From NCBI GenBank assembly GCA_900491605.1, contig UESW01004770.1, positions 81,659 through 145,658 of the forward strand: DNA of 64,000 bases. The letters run 5' to 3'. Of the stretch, positions 43,180 through 53,301 are shown piece after piece. The position numbers were made by a program, and so were the translations under genes. The stretch comes from Calamus simplicifolius. Lineage: Eukaryota; Streptophyta; Magnoliopsida; Arecales; Arecaceae. The notes beneath the pieces are model-generated. The model ran no database searches, was not told the origin of the DNA, and saw only the letters and a list, made by a program, of their open reading frames with translations. Each line of letters opens with the position of its first letter. Position 1 is the first letter of the stretch.

Positions 43180-45462
43180 ATGGTTTTTCGGCGTCCTTCG
43201 ATTTCTCCTGCTGATTCGTTTATGGCGTCCTCCTCTGTTCCTCCGGCAAATTCGTCCATAGTTCCTCTTGCTGAATCGTCCATGACTCGCCTGAATCTGG
43301 CTCTTCCATCTGCTTCTGGGAAGGTCTCGGGTGGTATAGATCAGGATAAGGCCTCCTTGGATCCCTCATCCAGATCTATCCCAGCTTTAGCCTCTCGTGC
43401 TCTTTCTTCTTCTCTCGTTGAGGACACTTTGGATTCCATTGCCCCGGCCCGTGTTTCTGCCCTGAGCTCTGTTCCTGAGAGCTTTGAGGGAGGGACTGAT
43501 CTGGTTGAGATTTCTTTGCGCCGCTGTCCGTCTCTTTCTAGCCATGCGCTAGTGAAGGAGACTAGCCATAGCTGTCGCGAGATTGTTCCTGATGTCTCTG
43601 TTGTCCCTGGGCATCTTAAGGAAGGTATTGCACCGGTTGAGGGAGTTGCGGCAGCTTCGTCTTCTCCTATCGTTTCATCTGGTCTTCTGAGTGGTCTGGT
43701 GCCTGATTCATCGTCGAAGATCTGCCATCGTTCTCCTCTGAGCTCTCCTCTGAGATCTCAGTTGCGGGAGTCTTCTCCCGTTTACCCGGTCCGTTGCGTA
43801 TCCACTGGTTTACCCGTTGGTTCCTCTGCTTCGGATGGCACTTATTTGGTACCCGAATCAGGTCTTTTGCCAGATTCCTCTGGGTTTCAAATTTATGCAT
43901 CAAATTTCCCGCCTCTCCTGCCTTCTTCAAATTTATCTGCATGTCCTGTTGACGTGGCTCTTCAGAAGACCTTCTCTGCCCCTCCCAGCGCTGCTTCTGA
44001 TTTCATGTGCAAGCATCCCTCTATCTGTTCATCCCCGCCGACGCTGGACTTTTCAAATTCCTCTGTTCTTCCTCCTAGCGCGACAAACCCAAAGGCTGCT
44101 GATGCTTTGTGCCAGCATCCCTCTTCTTGGGCGTCTCTAGTCAAAGAGGATCAGGAGATTATGCAGTTGAAATTTATAAAAGTTTCTTCTACTCCGGCTG
44201 AAGGCAAGGCATCAGTTAAGATCCCTTCCTCCGTAGTTCAACAAGGGGCCTCTCTATGGAAGTACACCTTGGTGGGTTTTTTCCTTGACAAGCTTCCTTA
44301 TACCCTGGTTCATAATTGTGCTCATCGCCATTGGGGTAAACTGGGTCTATTAGAAGTCCTCTGCAACGGGAACGGGTTTTTCTTCTTTAAATTCCCTGAT
44401 TCTGGTAGTTTAATCACTGCATTGGAGGGTGGCCCGTGGTACTTCGGAGGAAGACCAATTTTCTTAAGGAAGTGGAGTCCTTGTATGAACCTTTCAAAGG
44501 AGGGCTTTAAACTGGTACCAATTTGGGCTCATTTCTACAATGTTCCCCTTGAGTACTGGACGGCAGATGGACTCAGCTATCTAGCCAGCATGGTTGGGAA
44601 GCCTCTCCATGCGGATAAGATGACCTCCTCTCTAAAGCGACTCAACTATGCTAGAATCTGTATAGAGATCAACATTGAAGATTCTCTCCCCAACGCTTTC
44701 GATCTTGAATTAGAAGATGGCAGTGTTATGGAAATCCGCATAGAATACAACTGGATCCCTAAGAAATGCTCTGTTTGCAAGGAGTTTGGCCATCTTTCCA
44801 GCAAATGCAAAAAGGTCAACCACCAAGTTTGGGTTCCGAAAGAGGGCCAGCATTCCTCTCTTCCTCAAGCTGATGGGAATTGGAAGTTGGTCTCTTCGAG
44901 CCGGAAGGAGAAGCAGGAAATGCAGCCCATCCCTTCTAGCAGTCAGCATGCTTTCAGACCTATTGTTCAGGTTGTTCCTCATTCAATGTCCATTTCGAAT
45001 GACTCTCTCACAGCTACAGGTCAATGCAGATCAAGCAATCATTTTGATATTCTACATCTGGATGCAAATCAGTCTGCTGATCCTGAGGGTTCCGATTATG
45101 CTCCTAGGGTTGATCCATTGAGTCATGCGGCCTTGCCGTCTCTTAAGAGATCAACCTCTTATTCTGATTGTGCTCCAAATGTTGTTTCATCGGATCCTGC
45201 TGATCTCTCTTTGGTATCAAAAGATCAGAAGGGGATTTCTGCTGTACCTAATGCGGTAGGCTCCTCATGCTCTTTCGAGGACTCCTCCACTATTGGCTGC
45301 GAGGACACTTCTCCTCTTTCATCTCCATCATGCACACCGCTCCTTGCAAGGAAACTCATCATGGTTGACGAAGTGGATAGAAAACAGGGCAAGAAGAAGA
45401 AGGGAAAACAGAAGTCCGGGAGCTCTAGCCACTCCAGGGGTAACTCCTCCTTGCATTCCTAA
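43180..45462 (+). CDS. L12 ORF1 (DUF4283-like, CCHC knuckle), intact
   Basis: An uninterrupted frame of about 760 codons from the first ATG at 43180. N-terminal Ser/Pro-rich region with NFPPL (about 43905) and SSWASLVKEDQEIMQLKFIK. DUF4283-like domain at about residues 345-490 (GFFLDKLPYTLVHNCAHRHW, GGPWYFGGRPIFLRKW, HFYNVPLEYW). Zinc knuckle CSVCKEFGHLSSKC at 44767-44808. Ser-rich linker, then CTPLLARKLIMVDEVDRKQ and a Lys-rich tail. The stop TAA (45460-45462) overlaps the next ATG by one base (taATG). Expected to bind element RNA and form the RNP with ORF2. The only apparently intact ORF1 in the window. Confidence 0.9.
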   Translation: MVFRRPSISPADSFMASSSVPPANSSIVPLAESSMTRLNLALPSASGKVSGGIDQDKASLDPSSRSIPALASRALSSSLVEDTLDSIAPARVSALSSVPESFEGGTDLVEISLRRCPSLSSHALVKETSHSCREIVPDVSVVPGHLKEGIAPVEGVAAASSSPIVSSGLLSGLVPDSSSKICHRSPLSSPLRSQLRESSPVYPVRCVSTGLPVGSSASDGTYLVPESGLLPDSSGFQIYASNFPPLLPSSNLSACPVDVALQKTFSAPPSAASDFMCKHPSICSSPPTLDFSNSSVLPPSATNPKAADALCQHPSSWASLVKEDQEIMQLKFIKVSSTPAEGKASVKIPSSVVQQGASLWKYTLVGFFLDKLPYTLVHNCAHRHWGKLGLLEVLCNGNGFFFFKFPDSGSLITALEGGPWYFGGRPIFLRKWSPCMNLSKEGFKLVPIWAHFYNVPLEYWTADGLSYLASMVGKPLHADKMTSSLKRLNYARICIEINIEDSLPNAFDLELEDGSVMEIRIEYNWIPKKCSVCKEFGHLSSKCKKVNHQVWVPKEGQHSSLPQADGNWKLVSSSRKEKQEMQPIPSSSQHAFRPIVQVVPHSMSISNDSLTATGQCRSSNHFDILHLDANQSADPEGSDYAPRVDPLSHAALPSLKRSTSYSDCAPNVVSSDPADLSLVSKDQKGISAVPNAVGSSCSFEDSSTIGCEDTSPLSSPSCTPLLARKLIMVDEVDRKQGKKKKGKQKSGSSSHSRGNSSLHS

Positions 45463-46370
45463 TGCTTAAACTATCTTCTTGGTTCAGTCGGGGTCTTATT
45501 GATCTTGCAAACGATACGGAAGATTACTTCTTGGTCTCTTCTCAATATCTCACTTGTATAGCTCTCTTTGAATCAAAGTTCAAGATTGCATCAAAGCTAA
45601 GGATTTTAGGAGCTTGTTCCATGGATGTTTTTGGTGCTATCTGTTTTGAAGATGTGATCTGGTTTCAACTTGATTCCCTTCCTCCTTGGCATGGAAAGGA
45701 AGGTTCGGTTAAGCTCCTCCCTCAATCAAATGTTCAGCATTCTCATCGTTCATTGGCCATTTCTCTTGCTGTTAATGGATTGATCTCCTCTACCAATTCA
45801 TATGAATATGCTACAGTATTTTACGACCCGTTATTTGACGATCCGATTACAGTTGCTACAGTAGCTACAGTAGCTACAGTATTTTCCGACCCGTTATTTG
45901 ACGATCCGATTACATTTGCTACAGTAGCTACAGTAGCTACAGTAGCTGTGGATCCGATTGCAGCCGCTGTGGATCCGCTTAGTCCAAGACATCTCGATCC
46001 GATTAGAACAGTAGTCGGGGATTCGTTTCGACTTGACGATCCGACTGGTGATGGAGCTAGTGACCCGTTAGCTTCTAATGACGATCCGACTGCTACAGGA
46101 ACTTGTGATCCGAATTTTGACGATCCGAATGTATTGACTGTTCCGAAAGCCAGTTCCCCTGTTTCCTCTGTTCGGGACTCTTTCGTCTCTGCATTGCCAC
46201 CTTGTGAGGCCTCGTCTCCCTCCTCGTCTCCATCTAGCACTCCTCTATTGGCTAGGAGGCTTATTATGATTGATGAAGTTGAAGGAAAGCTAGGCAGGAA
46301 GAAGAAGGAAAAGAAGAAGATTCATTGCTCTGGTAACTCCAGAGGGAAGCTCTACAAGAATTCCAAATGA
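45462..46370 (+). CDS. L12 middle frame: endonuclease-like stub fused to ORF1-type tail
   Basis: An open frame of 302 codons between ORF1 and ORF2. Residues 1-60 resemble a decayed ORF2 start (SWFSRGLIDLANDTED, CIALFESKFKI) with the catalytic Asn position changed to Phe. The middle is Asp-Pro-rich with TVATVATVATV repeats (45809-45960). The last 60 residues repeat the ORF1 C-terminus (STPLLARRLIMIDEVEGKL, GRKKKEKKK). It begins in taATG with ORF1 and ends in ATGA with ORF2. It looks like the product of recombination or template switching between two LINE subfamilies. L9 shares it, so it has been copied. It has no known function and no complete endonuclease, DUF4283 or zinc knuckle. Confidence 0.8.
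   Translation: MLKLSSWFSRGLIDLANDTEDYFLVSSQYLTCIALFESKFKIASKLRILGACSMDVFGAICFEDVIWFQLDSLPPWHGKEGSVKLLPQSNVQHSHRSLAISLAVNGLISSTNSYEYATVFYDPLFDDPITVATVATVATVFSDPLFDDPITFATVATVATVAVDPIAAAVDPLSPRHLDPIRTVVGDSFRLDDPTGDGASDPLASNDDPTATGTCDPNFDDPNVLTVPKASSPVSSVRDSFVSALPPCEASSPSSSPSSTPLLARRLIMIDEVEGKLGRKKKEKKKIHCSGNSRGKLYKNSK
45809..45960 (+). repeat. gctacagta and DPLFDDPIT coding repeats
   Basis: Runs of the 9-bp unit gctacagta (encoding ATV) alternate with a segment encoding DPLFDDPIT. The combined ~63-bp block occurs about two times. A local expansion inside the Asp-Pro region of the middle frame. Confidence 0.8.
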
Positions 46371-49300
46371 TTAAGATTGCTTCATGGAATATACGGGGTC
46401 TAAATGATCCCTCAAAGCACTCGGAGATCCGTCACTTTGTTCATTCCCAGAATCTCTCCTGTATCGGCCTTCTTGAGACAAAGATCAAGGAATGTAATAA
46501 AGAGAAATTTCAATCCTACTTGATCAAAGGCTGGAACTGTGTTAACAGCTACGATGGTGATAACTCCGGAAGGATTTGGATTTGGTGGAACCCAAAAATC
46601 CTTCATGCTGAGGTTGTTTCCATGCATGATCAGATCATTCACCTCTCTATTACTATTCGGGATAGTGGTGTTAAATTCATTGCCTCTTTTGCTTATGGAG
46701 CTTCTGATGCAACGTCCAGGAAGCAGCTTTGGGCCATTTTGAATAACCAATCAAAGTCTTTCTCTCATCTGCCATGGATTATTCTGGGGGATTTTAATGC
46801 AATCCGGTATAGGCATGAAAGGAAAGGAGGGAGTTGCGATTGGCCCAGCTTTATGAATGATCTAAATGATGTACTATTTGAAGCCGGTTTGGATGATCTG
46901 AGATTTGGAGGCCCTCTTTTCACTTGGCACAATTCTAGAGTGAACGGGCACATCTTGCGGAAGCTTGACAGAGCTCTTGTCAACCATTTGTGGATTCGTT
47001 CCTTTGCTCAATCTTTTGCTGAGTTCCATCCCTTTGGACTGTCTGATCACTCGCCGATTGTGGTTAAGCTTGGTATTTCTCTTCCACGGATCAAATCTCC
47101 GTTTAAATTCTTCAATTTCTGGAGTGAATTTGAAGAATTTTTCCCTTTGGTTGAGAAGATTTGGGACTCCCAGGTTAGTGGTCATGCCATGTTCAAACTT
47201 TATAGCAAGCTTAAACTTGTCAAATCTGCCTTGAGAGATCTTAGTAGGCACAAGAACGCTCTTATCAACGGGGACCTTGCTCATCTTCGTTCCGAGCTTG
47301 CTGGTTTGCAATCCTCCATCGCGGCAGGCAACAACGGAACTGATAACCTGGAGAAGGAAATTGCTTGTGCTAATCAGCTCCATCTAGCTTGCAAAGGGAA
47401 GGAGAGCTATGCTAGACAGCGAAGTAGGATCCAATGGCTGAAAGAGGGGGACCAATGCTCAGCCTTCTTCTTCAATTCTGTTAAGGGCCGAGTCAATGTA
47501 AACAAGATAAATTGTATCCAAAAGGACAATGGCGATTGGATCCGGGAGAAGAACCAGATTGCCCAAGAAGTTGTCAATTTCTTCAGCCAGCTCCTTGGTT
47601 CGAACAGTAGCACTGGATGGTGCGGTAGAGATGAGCTCACTGGGTATGTTGACTGTGTTTTATCCCCTGAGCAATCAAGGTATTTATGTTGTGAATTTAC
47701 GGAGGATGATATCAAAGATGCTCTGTTCAGCCTTCACCCAAACAAAGCTCCAGGACCGGATGGGTTTAATGCCTTCTTTTTCCAGAAAGCTTGGCACATT
47801 GTTGGATCTGACTTCACTACAGCTATCAAGGAGTTTTTCTCAAATGGTCTTCTTCTCAAGGAGGTCAATTGCACGATTATTGCTCTTATTCCTAAGATCC
47901 CAAATGCTTCAAGACTGAAGGACTTCAGGCCGATATCCTGTTGCAATACTGTGTATAAATGCATCTCTAAGCTTCTTGCCAATCGGCTGAAGCACGTCCT
48001 GCCTTCTTTTATTAACGATGCTCAGACTGCTTTTGTCAAAGGTAGGCACATTGGAGATAATATTTTGTTAGCTCAGGAGCTGGTGCGAGGTTACCACCTT
48101 CCCTCCTCCTCTTCGAACTGTGCCCTAAAGATTGATCTAATGAAGGCCTTTGATTCTGTTAGATGGGACTTCCTATGGGTTTCCCTCCAGCTTCTTGGAT
48201 TTCCTCCTGTCTTCATTAAATGGATTCGCTCCTGCGTCTCTTCTGCAAAGTTCTCTGTGGCTATTAATGGTGAACTTCACGGCTTCTTTGATGGGAAGAA
48301 AGGCCTTCGTCAAGGGGACCCTATATCTCCTTATTTATTTGTCATTTGCATGGATATTTTTTCTCGGATCCTTGACCGGAAAATCCAAGCTTCCTCCTCT
48401 TTCAAGTTTCACTGGAGGTGTCGGAAATCCAAATTATCTCATTTATGCTTTGCGGATGATTTGATGGTTTTCTGCCGGGGTGAGCTGAATTCTATTAAGG
48501 TGATCAAAGAAGCTCTTGATACCTTCTCTTCTCTATCTGGCCTTGCTCCAAACTTGTCCAAATGCTCTGTGTTCATCTCCGGTGCTTCGGTTCAGGTGCA
48601 GCAGGACATTGCATCTTTTTTGGGTGTTTCTATTGGCTCTCTCCCAATTAAATACCTGGGTGTTCCTCTCATCTCCACCAGGCTCAAAGCTTCTGACTGT
48701 CAAGCCTTAGTTGATCGCATTCTGGGGAGGATTAAGGTTTGGACTAATCGCTTTCTATCATATGCAGGCAGATTACAGCTTATTCAATCTGTTCTATTTA
48801 GCATCCAGTCTTACTGGAGTGCCCATTTTATCCTTCCTGCAAAGGTCACCAAAGAGATTGAAAGTATCCTCTCGGCTTTTCTTTGGAATGGTGTTTCTTT
48901 AAACCGTCATGGAGCCAAAGTCTCTTGGGCTGATTTATCTACTCCGAAGGATGAAGGTGGGCTGGGGATTAAGAAGGTTCGGGACTGGAATGCTGCCTCC
49001 CTGTCTAGACTCATTTGGTTATTATGTCAACCAAGTCCTACCTCCTTATGGGCTGCATGGGTGAAGTTAAATCTGCTGCACAAGGAACAATTCTGGGTGG
49101 CAAAGGTTCCATGGAGCTGCTCTTGGACTTGGAGGAAAATCCTCAAGATGCGGGGAAGAGTGAAGAGTTTCATCTCTGTTGACGTGGGGAATGGCGATAA
49201 TTCCTCCCTATGGTTTGACTCTTGGAGACCCCAGGGTCCTATATGTTCCTCTCCCCACGCTAGAGTTATTACTGACTCGGGTCTTTCCATTGATGCAAAG

Positions 49301-50013
49301 GTTAGTGCTATTATCTCTTCTGGAACCTGGAGGTGGCCTGCTGCGAATTCTATTGATTTGGTCACTCTGAAAGGCGAATCCTGTTCACTTCCTCCTCCTG
49401 ATTGCAGTCGTCAGGATAAGATTTTATGGGATGGGTCTCCCGGATTCTCTATAAAAAGAGTTTGGAATTCTCTCCGGATTCCCAGCGGGTCTACTGGGCT
49501 CATTTGGTTTGGTTTAAGCTTCATGTTCCTAGGCACTCCTTCATCTTATGGTTAGCTATTAAAGGTAGACTCACTACTCAGGATCGTCTGCTATCTTTTG
49601 GCATTCTCGGTCACATGACTTGCTCCCTATGTCAAGGTCATTCTGAGGACCATGGTCATCTGTTTTTTAGCTGCCCCTTTTCTGCTCGGGTTTGGCAGTC
49701 CATTGCGTCTATATGTGGTCTAGCGCACTATCCTTCTACTTGGGAGAGACTGAAGCCGTGGATTAGTAGGAAACTCAAAGGGTCTTCTCTCCTATCCTGT
49801 GTCAGCAGACTTGCCTTTGGAGCTACTGTGTATTTCATTTGGAATGAAAGGAACTATCGCATGCATGGGCGACCTCCTCTCACCGAAAAAGGTATTGTTA
49901 TAAAGATTATGGATTCGGTCAGGCTAAAGCTGGAAGGTGCAAAGTTCCCCAGGAATACTGCAAATCTCCAATTGATGGATAGGTGGCAGTTATCCCCTTC
50001 TCTCCTGTGCTGA
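46367..50013 (+). pseudogene. L12 ORF2, full length with one 4-nt deletion
   Basis: The ATG at 46367 is in the ATGA overlap. The endonuclease (WNIRGLND, LLETKI, GDFNAIRYRHERKGG, SDHSPIVV), RT (APGPDGFNAFFFQKAW, KAFDSVRWDFLW, GLRQGDPISPYLFVICMD, CFADDLMVFC) and thumb (YLGVPLISTRL) are in one frame to about 49480. A 4-nt loss relative to L5 and L9 (between LR and the QRVYWAHLVWF segment) shifts the frame. zf-RVT (HVPRHSFILWLAIKGRL, CSLCQGHSEDHGHLFFSC) and the C-terminus follow in the second frame to the stop at 50011-50013. As written it would make a protein with endonuclease and RT but a truncated C-terminus. Confidence 0.92.
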
Positions 50014-50248
50014 TCTCTTTTCGGTGCTCATCTACTGAGTTATTTTGTTAGGTTCTGGATGTAATCCGGGCTGATTTACTTTTGAGGTCTTTACCTCTTG
50101 CTGGATGTATTCCTTTGGTTTTCTTTTGAGGTCTGACTTTCTTTTGAGGTCTACCTCTCTTCGGGTTTTGTCCCGATCTTATGTACCAATTATAGCTAAT
50201 CAATACAAGTCACCCCATTTAACTTTCAAAAAAAAAAAAAAAAAAAAA
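50014..50248 (+). other. L12 3' UTR, hairpin and poly(A)
   Basis: Hairpin tcgggttttgtcccga at 50161-50176, then tatgtacc, the terminal aactttc and A21. The gaggtct-type motif is repeated upstream as in L5 and L9. Confidence 0.75.
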
Positions 50249-53110
50249 GATCTGGAGCACCCCTGTTGTTGGCCACTCTATGTTCAGAGTTTACAAAAAG
50301 CTGAAGCTTGTTAAATCTGCTTTGAAAGAACTGAGTAGGAGCAAGAATACGATCATCAATGGTGATCTTACCTCTCTTCGTTCTGAGCTTGATGGCATCC
50401 AATCTTCTATTGCTGCTGGGATGATCGGCATGGACGTGCTTGAGAAGGAAAAGGACTGTGCTAAGAGGCTGTATATGGCTTTAAATGGAAAAGAGAGCTA
50501 CGCTAGGCAGAGGAGCAGAATCCAATGGCTGAAAGATGGAGATCATTGTACCTCCTTCTTCTTCAACTCTATTAAAGGGAGAAACAATCTTAATAAGATT
50601 CATTGTATCCAGAATGAAAATGGAGAATGGATTCGAGAGAAGGATCAGATTGCTCAGGAGGTGGTTGGATTCTACACTCATCTTCTCGGTACGAGATGTG
50701 GCACTAAATATGATGGAGGAGATGTTCTAGCTAAGTATGTGGATTGCGCTCTCTCTAATGATCAAAGAAGGTTTTTAACCTGTGCTTTCACTGAAGAAGA
50801 AATCAAGGGTGCTATGTTTGACTTACACCCTAACAAAGCTCCAGGCCCTGATGGATTCAATGCTTTCTTCTTCCAAAAGACCTGGCCCATTGTTGGAGCT
50901 GATATCACTGCCGCTATAAAGGATTTCTTCTCCAATGGTCTGCTTCTCAAGGAGGTTAACTGCACAACTATTGCTCTCATTCCTAAGGTCCCTAATGCTT
51001 CAAAATTGAAGGACTTCCGACCGATATCATACTGCCACTGTGTACAAATGCATCACCAAACTTCTTGCCAGCCGATTGAAACAAATCCTCCCTACATTTA
51101 TAAATGATGCACAATCTGCTTTTGTGCATGGAAGGCTTATTGGGGATAACATTCTATTGGCTCAGGAGCTGGTCCGTGGTTATCATCTTCCTTCTTCCAC
51201 CCCTAAATGTGCTCTAAAGATTGATATTATGAAGGCTTTTGATTCGGTTCGATGGGATTTCCTTTGGGATACTCTGCAGCTTCTTGGCTTTCCTCCTTTA
51301 TTTATTGGCTGGATTCGGTCATGTGTTTCCACTGCAAGGTATTCAGTGGCTATTAATGGTGAACTCAATGGTTTCTTTGATGGGAAGAAAGGTCTTCGTC
51401 AAGGGGACCCAATCTCTCCTTATCTTTTTGTTATATGCATGGAAGTCTTCTCTAGGATTCTTGATCAGAAAATCCATGCCTCCCCCTCTTTCAAATTTCA
51501 TTGGAGATGCCGGAAATCCAAGACTTCACATCTATGTTTTGCAGATGATCTGATGGTTTTTTGTCGTGGAGATTTGAACTCTATAAATGTGGTGAAGGAT
51601 GCCCTTGACACGTTCTCCTCTCTCTCCGGTCTTACTCCTAATCACTCCAAAAGCTCCACCTTCCTCTCGGGGGTCTCGGTTCATCTCCAGCAGGATATTA
51701 CTGACTTGCTGGGTTTCTCTCTTGGCTCTTTTCCAATTAGATATCTGGGTGTCCCTCTAATTACCACAAAACTCAAAGCTTCTGATTGTCTTTCGTTGGT
51801 TGACCGTATTTTAAGGAGGATCAAAGTTTGGACTAATCATTTCCTCTCCTATGCTGGCAGACTGCAACTCATCCAATCGGTAATTTTTAGTATTCAGTCC
51901 TTTTGGAGTGCTCACTTCATTCTTCCAGTTAAAATCACTAAAGATATTGAAAGCATTCTTTCGGCCTTCTTATGGAATGGTGTTTCCTTGAACCGGTATG
52001 GAGCTAAAGTTTCTTGGTCTACCATCACTACTCCCAAGGAGGAAGGAGGTTTGGGTATAAAGAAGATCCGGGATTGGAATGCAGCATCAATGGCTCGGCA
52101 CATTTGGTCACTATGCAATCCTTGCTCTAAATCCTTATGGGCTGCCTGGGTTAAGCTAAATCTTCTGCATAAAGAACACTTTTGGGTGGTAAAAGTCCCT
52201 TGGGATTGCTCTTGGACTTGGAGGAAAATTCTTAAGATTCGGGATAGAGTGAGAAATTTCATTTCTTTTAAGGTGGGGAATGGCGATAGCACCTCCCTTT
52301 GGTTTGATTCATGGAGACCTCAAGGACCTATTTGCTCTTCTTCTCATGCTAGAGTTATCACCGACTCGGGCCTTTCCAAAGATGCTAAGGTTAGTGCCAT
52401 CATTTATGCTAGAAATTGGAGGTGGCCTGCTGCGAATTCCCTTGAGCTTATCACCTTGAAATCTGAAACCGGTTCTCTTCCTTTACCTGATTGTAGCTGT
52501 TTGGATAAGGTATTATGGGAAGGTTCTACTGCGTTCTCTATTAAGAGAGCTTGGAATATCCTCCGGTTACCTTCCCACCCAACGTGTTGATTGGGCTCAT
52601 TTAGTCTGGTTTAAGCATCATGTTCCACGGCATTCTTTCATTTTATGGCTTGCCATTAGAGGTAGACTTGCTACCCAGGATCGCCTTATCTCTTATGGTT
52701 TGCATTGTCAGACGGCTTGCTATTTATGTCGTCACAGATTGGAGGATCACGATCATCTGTTTTTCAGCTGTCCTTTCTCTTCACGGGTTTGGTCTACCAT
52801 TGCTAGAAAATGTGGCTTAGCGCACTTCCCATCTTCTTGGGAGAGTCTGAGGCCGTGGCTTTCCAGAAATATCAAAGGAGCCTCTTTCCATTCTATTGTT
52901 TGTAGGCTTGCCTTGGGTGCTGCTTTGTACTTCATATGGTTAGAAAGAAACTCCCGCAAGCATGGGCGCTTGCTTCTAAAGGAACAAAGTATAGTCTCTA
53001 AGATTATGGACTCGATCAGGCTGAAGTTGGAGGGTGCTACTTTTCCCAGAAATGCGGCAAATCTCCAGTTGATTGATAGATGGCAACTACCCTCCTCTCT
53101 TTTGAGTTAA
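50249..53110 (+). pseudogene. L11 ORF2, RT to C-terminus, two frameshifts
   Basis: Resumes in register with FRVYKKLKLVKSALKELS. It reads to about 51028, where 2 nt are missing relative to L1 (in the segment RPISCCNTVY). The RT (KAFDSVRWDFLW, GLRQGDPISPYLFVICME, CFADDLMVFC) runs in the next frame to 52590. There a 4-bp duplication (ccca) in cttcccacccaacg shifts it again. zf-RVT and the end (CYLCRHRLEDHDHLFFSC, WQLPSSLLS) finish at 53108-53110. Confidence 0.92.
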
Positions 53111-53301
53111 TCCAGTTCGGTCTTTTGTAACCATAAATTGTTTGACTTGGTTGGTCTGGGCTTATTTGGCTTTAGGTTATTTCAACCTTTTGGTGGATGT
53201 TTTCCCTTGCTTTGTATGCTTGCGGGCTCTGTCCCGCTCTTTGTACTTATAATTCTTTCTTTTTAATACAAATCACCTTTAACTTTCAAAAAAAAAAAAA
53301 A
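53111..53301 (+). other. L11 3' UTR, hairpin and poly(A)
   Basis: Hairpin gcgggctctgtcccgc at 53222-53237, then ttgtactta, the terminal aactttc and A14 (53288-53301). Nearly identical to the L1 3' UTR. Confidence 0.77.

Larger units (their letters stand above)
43075..50248 (+). mobile_element. Full-length three-frame LINE L12 inserted in L11 ORF2
   Basis: The TSD agatctggagcaccc is at 43060-43074 and about 50248-50262. Poly(A) is at 50228-50248. About 7.2 kb, with a 5' UTR, ORF1, a middle frame, ORF2 and a 3' UTR, and no nested insertion. It is the youngest large insertion on the deepest level. The only obvious lesion is a 4-nt loss in ORF2 near 49480. Confidence 0.95.
40066..53301 (+). mobile_element. 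Full-length LINE L11 inserted in L9 ORF2
   Basis: The TSD ggatgatttgatggt is at 40051-40065 and 53302-53316. Poly(A) is at 53288-53301. It has a 5' UTR with CT-rich repeats, ORF1 with one frameshift, and ORF2 split by L12. The subfamily has Asp-Pro repeats in ORF1. Nearly identical to L1 in the shared 3' half. Confidence 0.95.
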
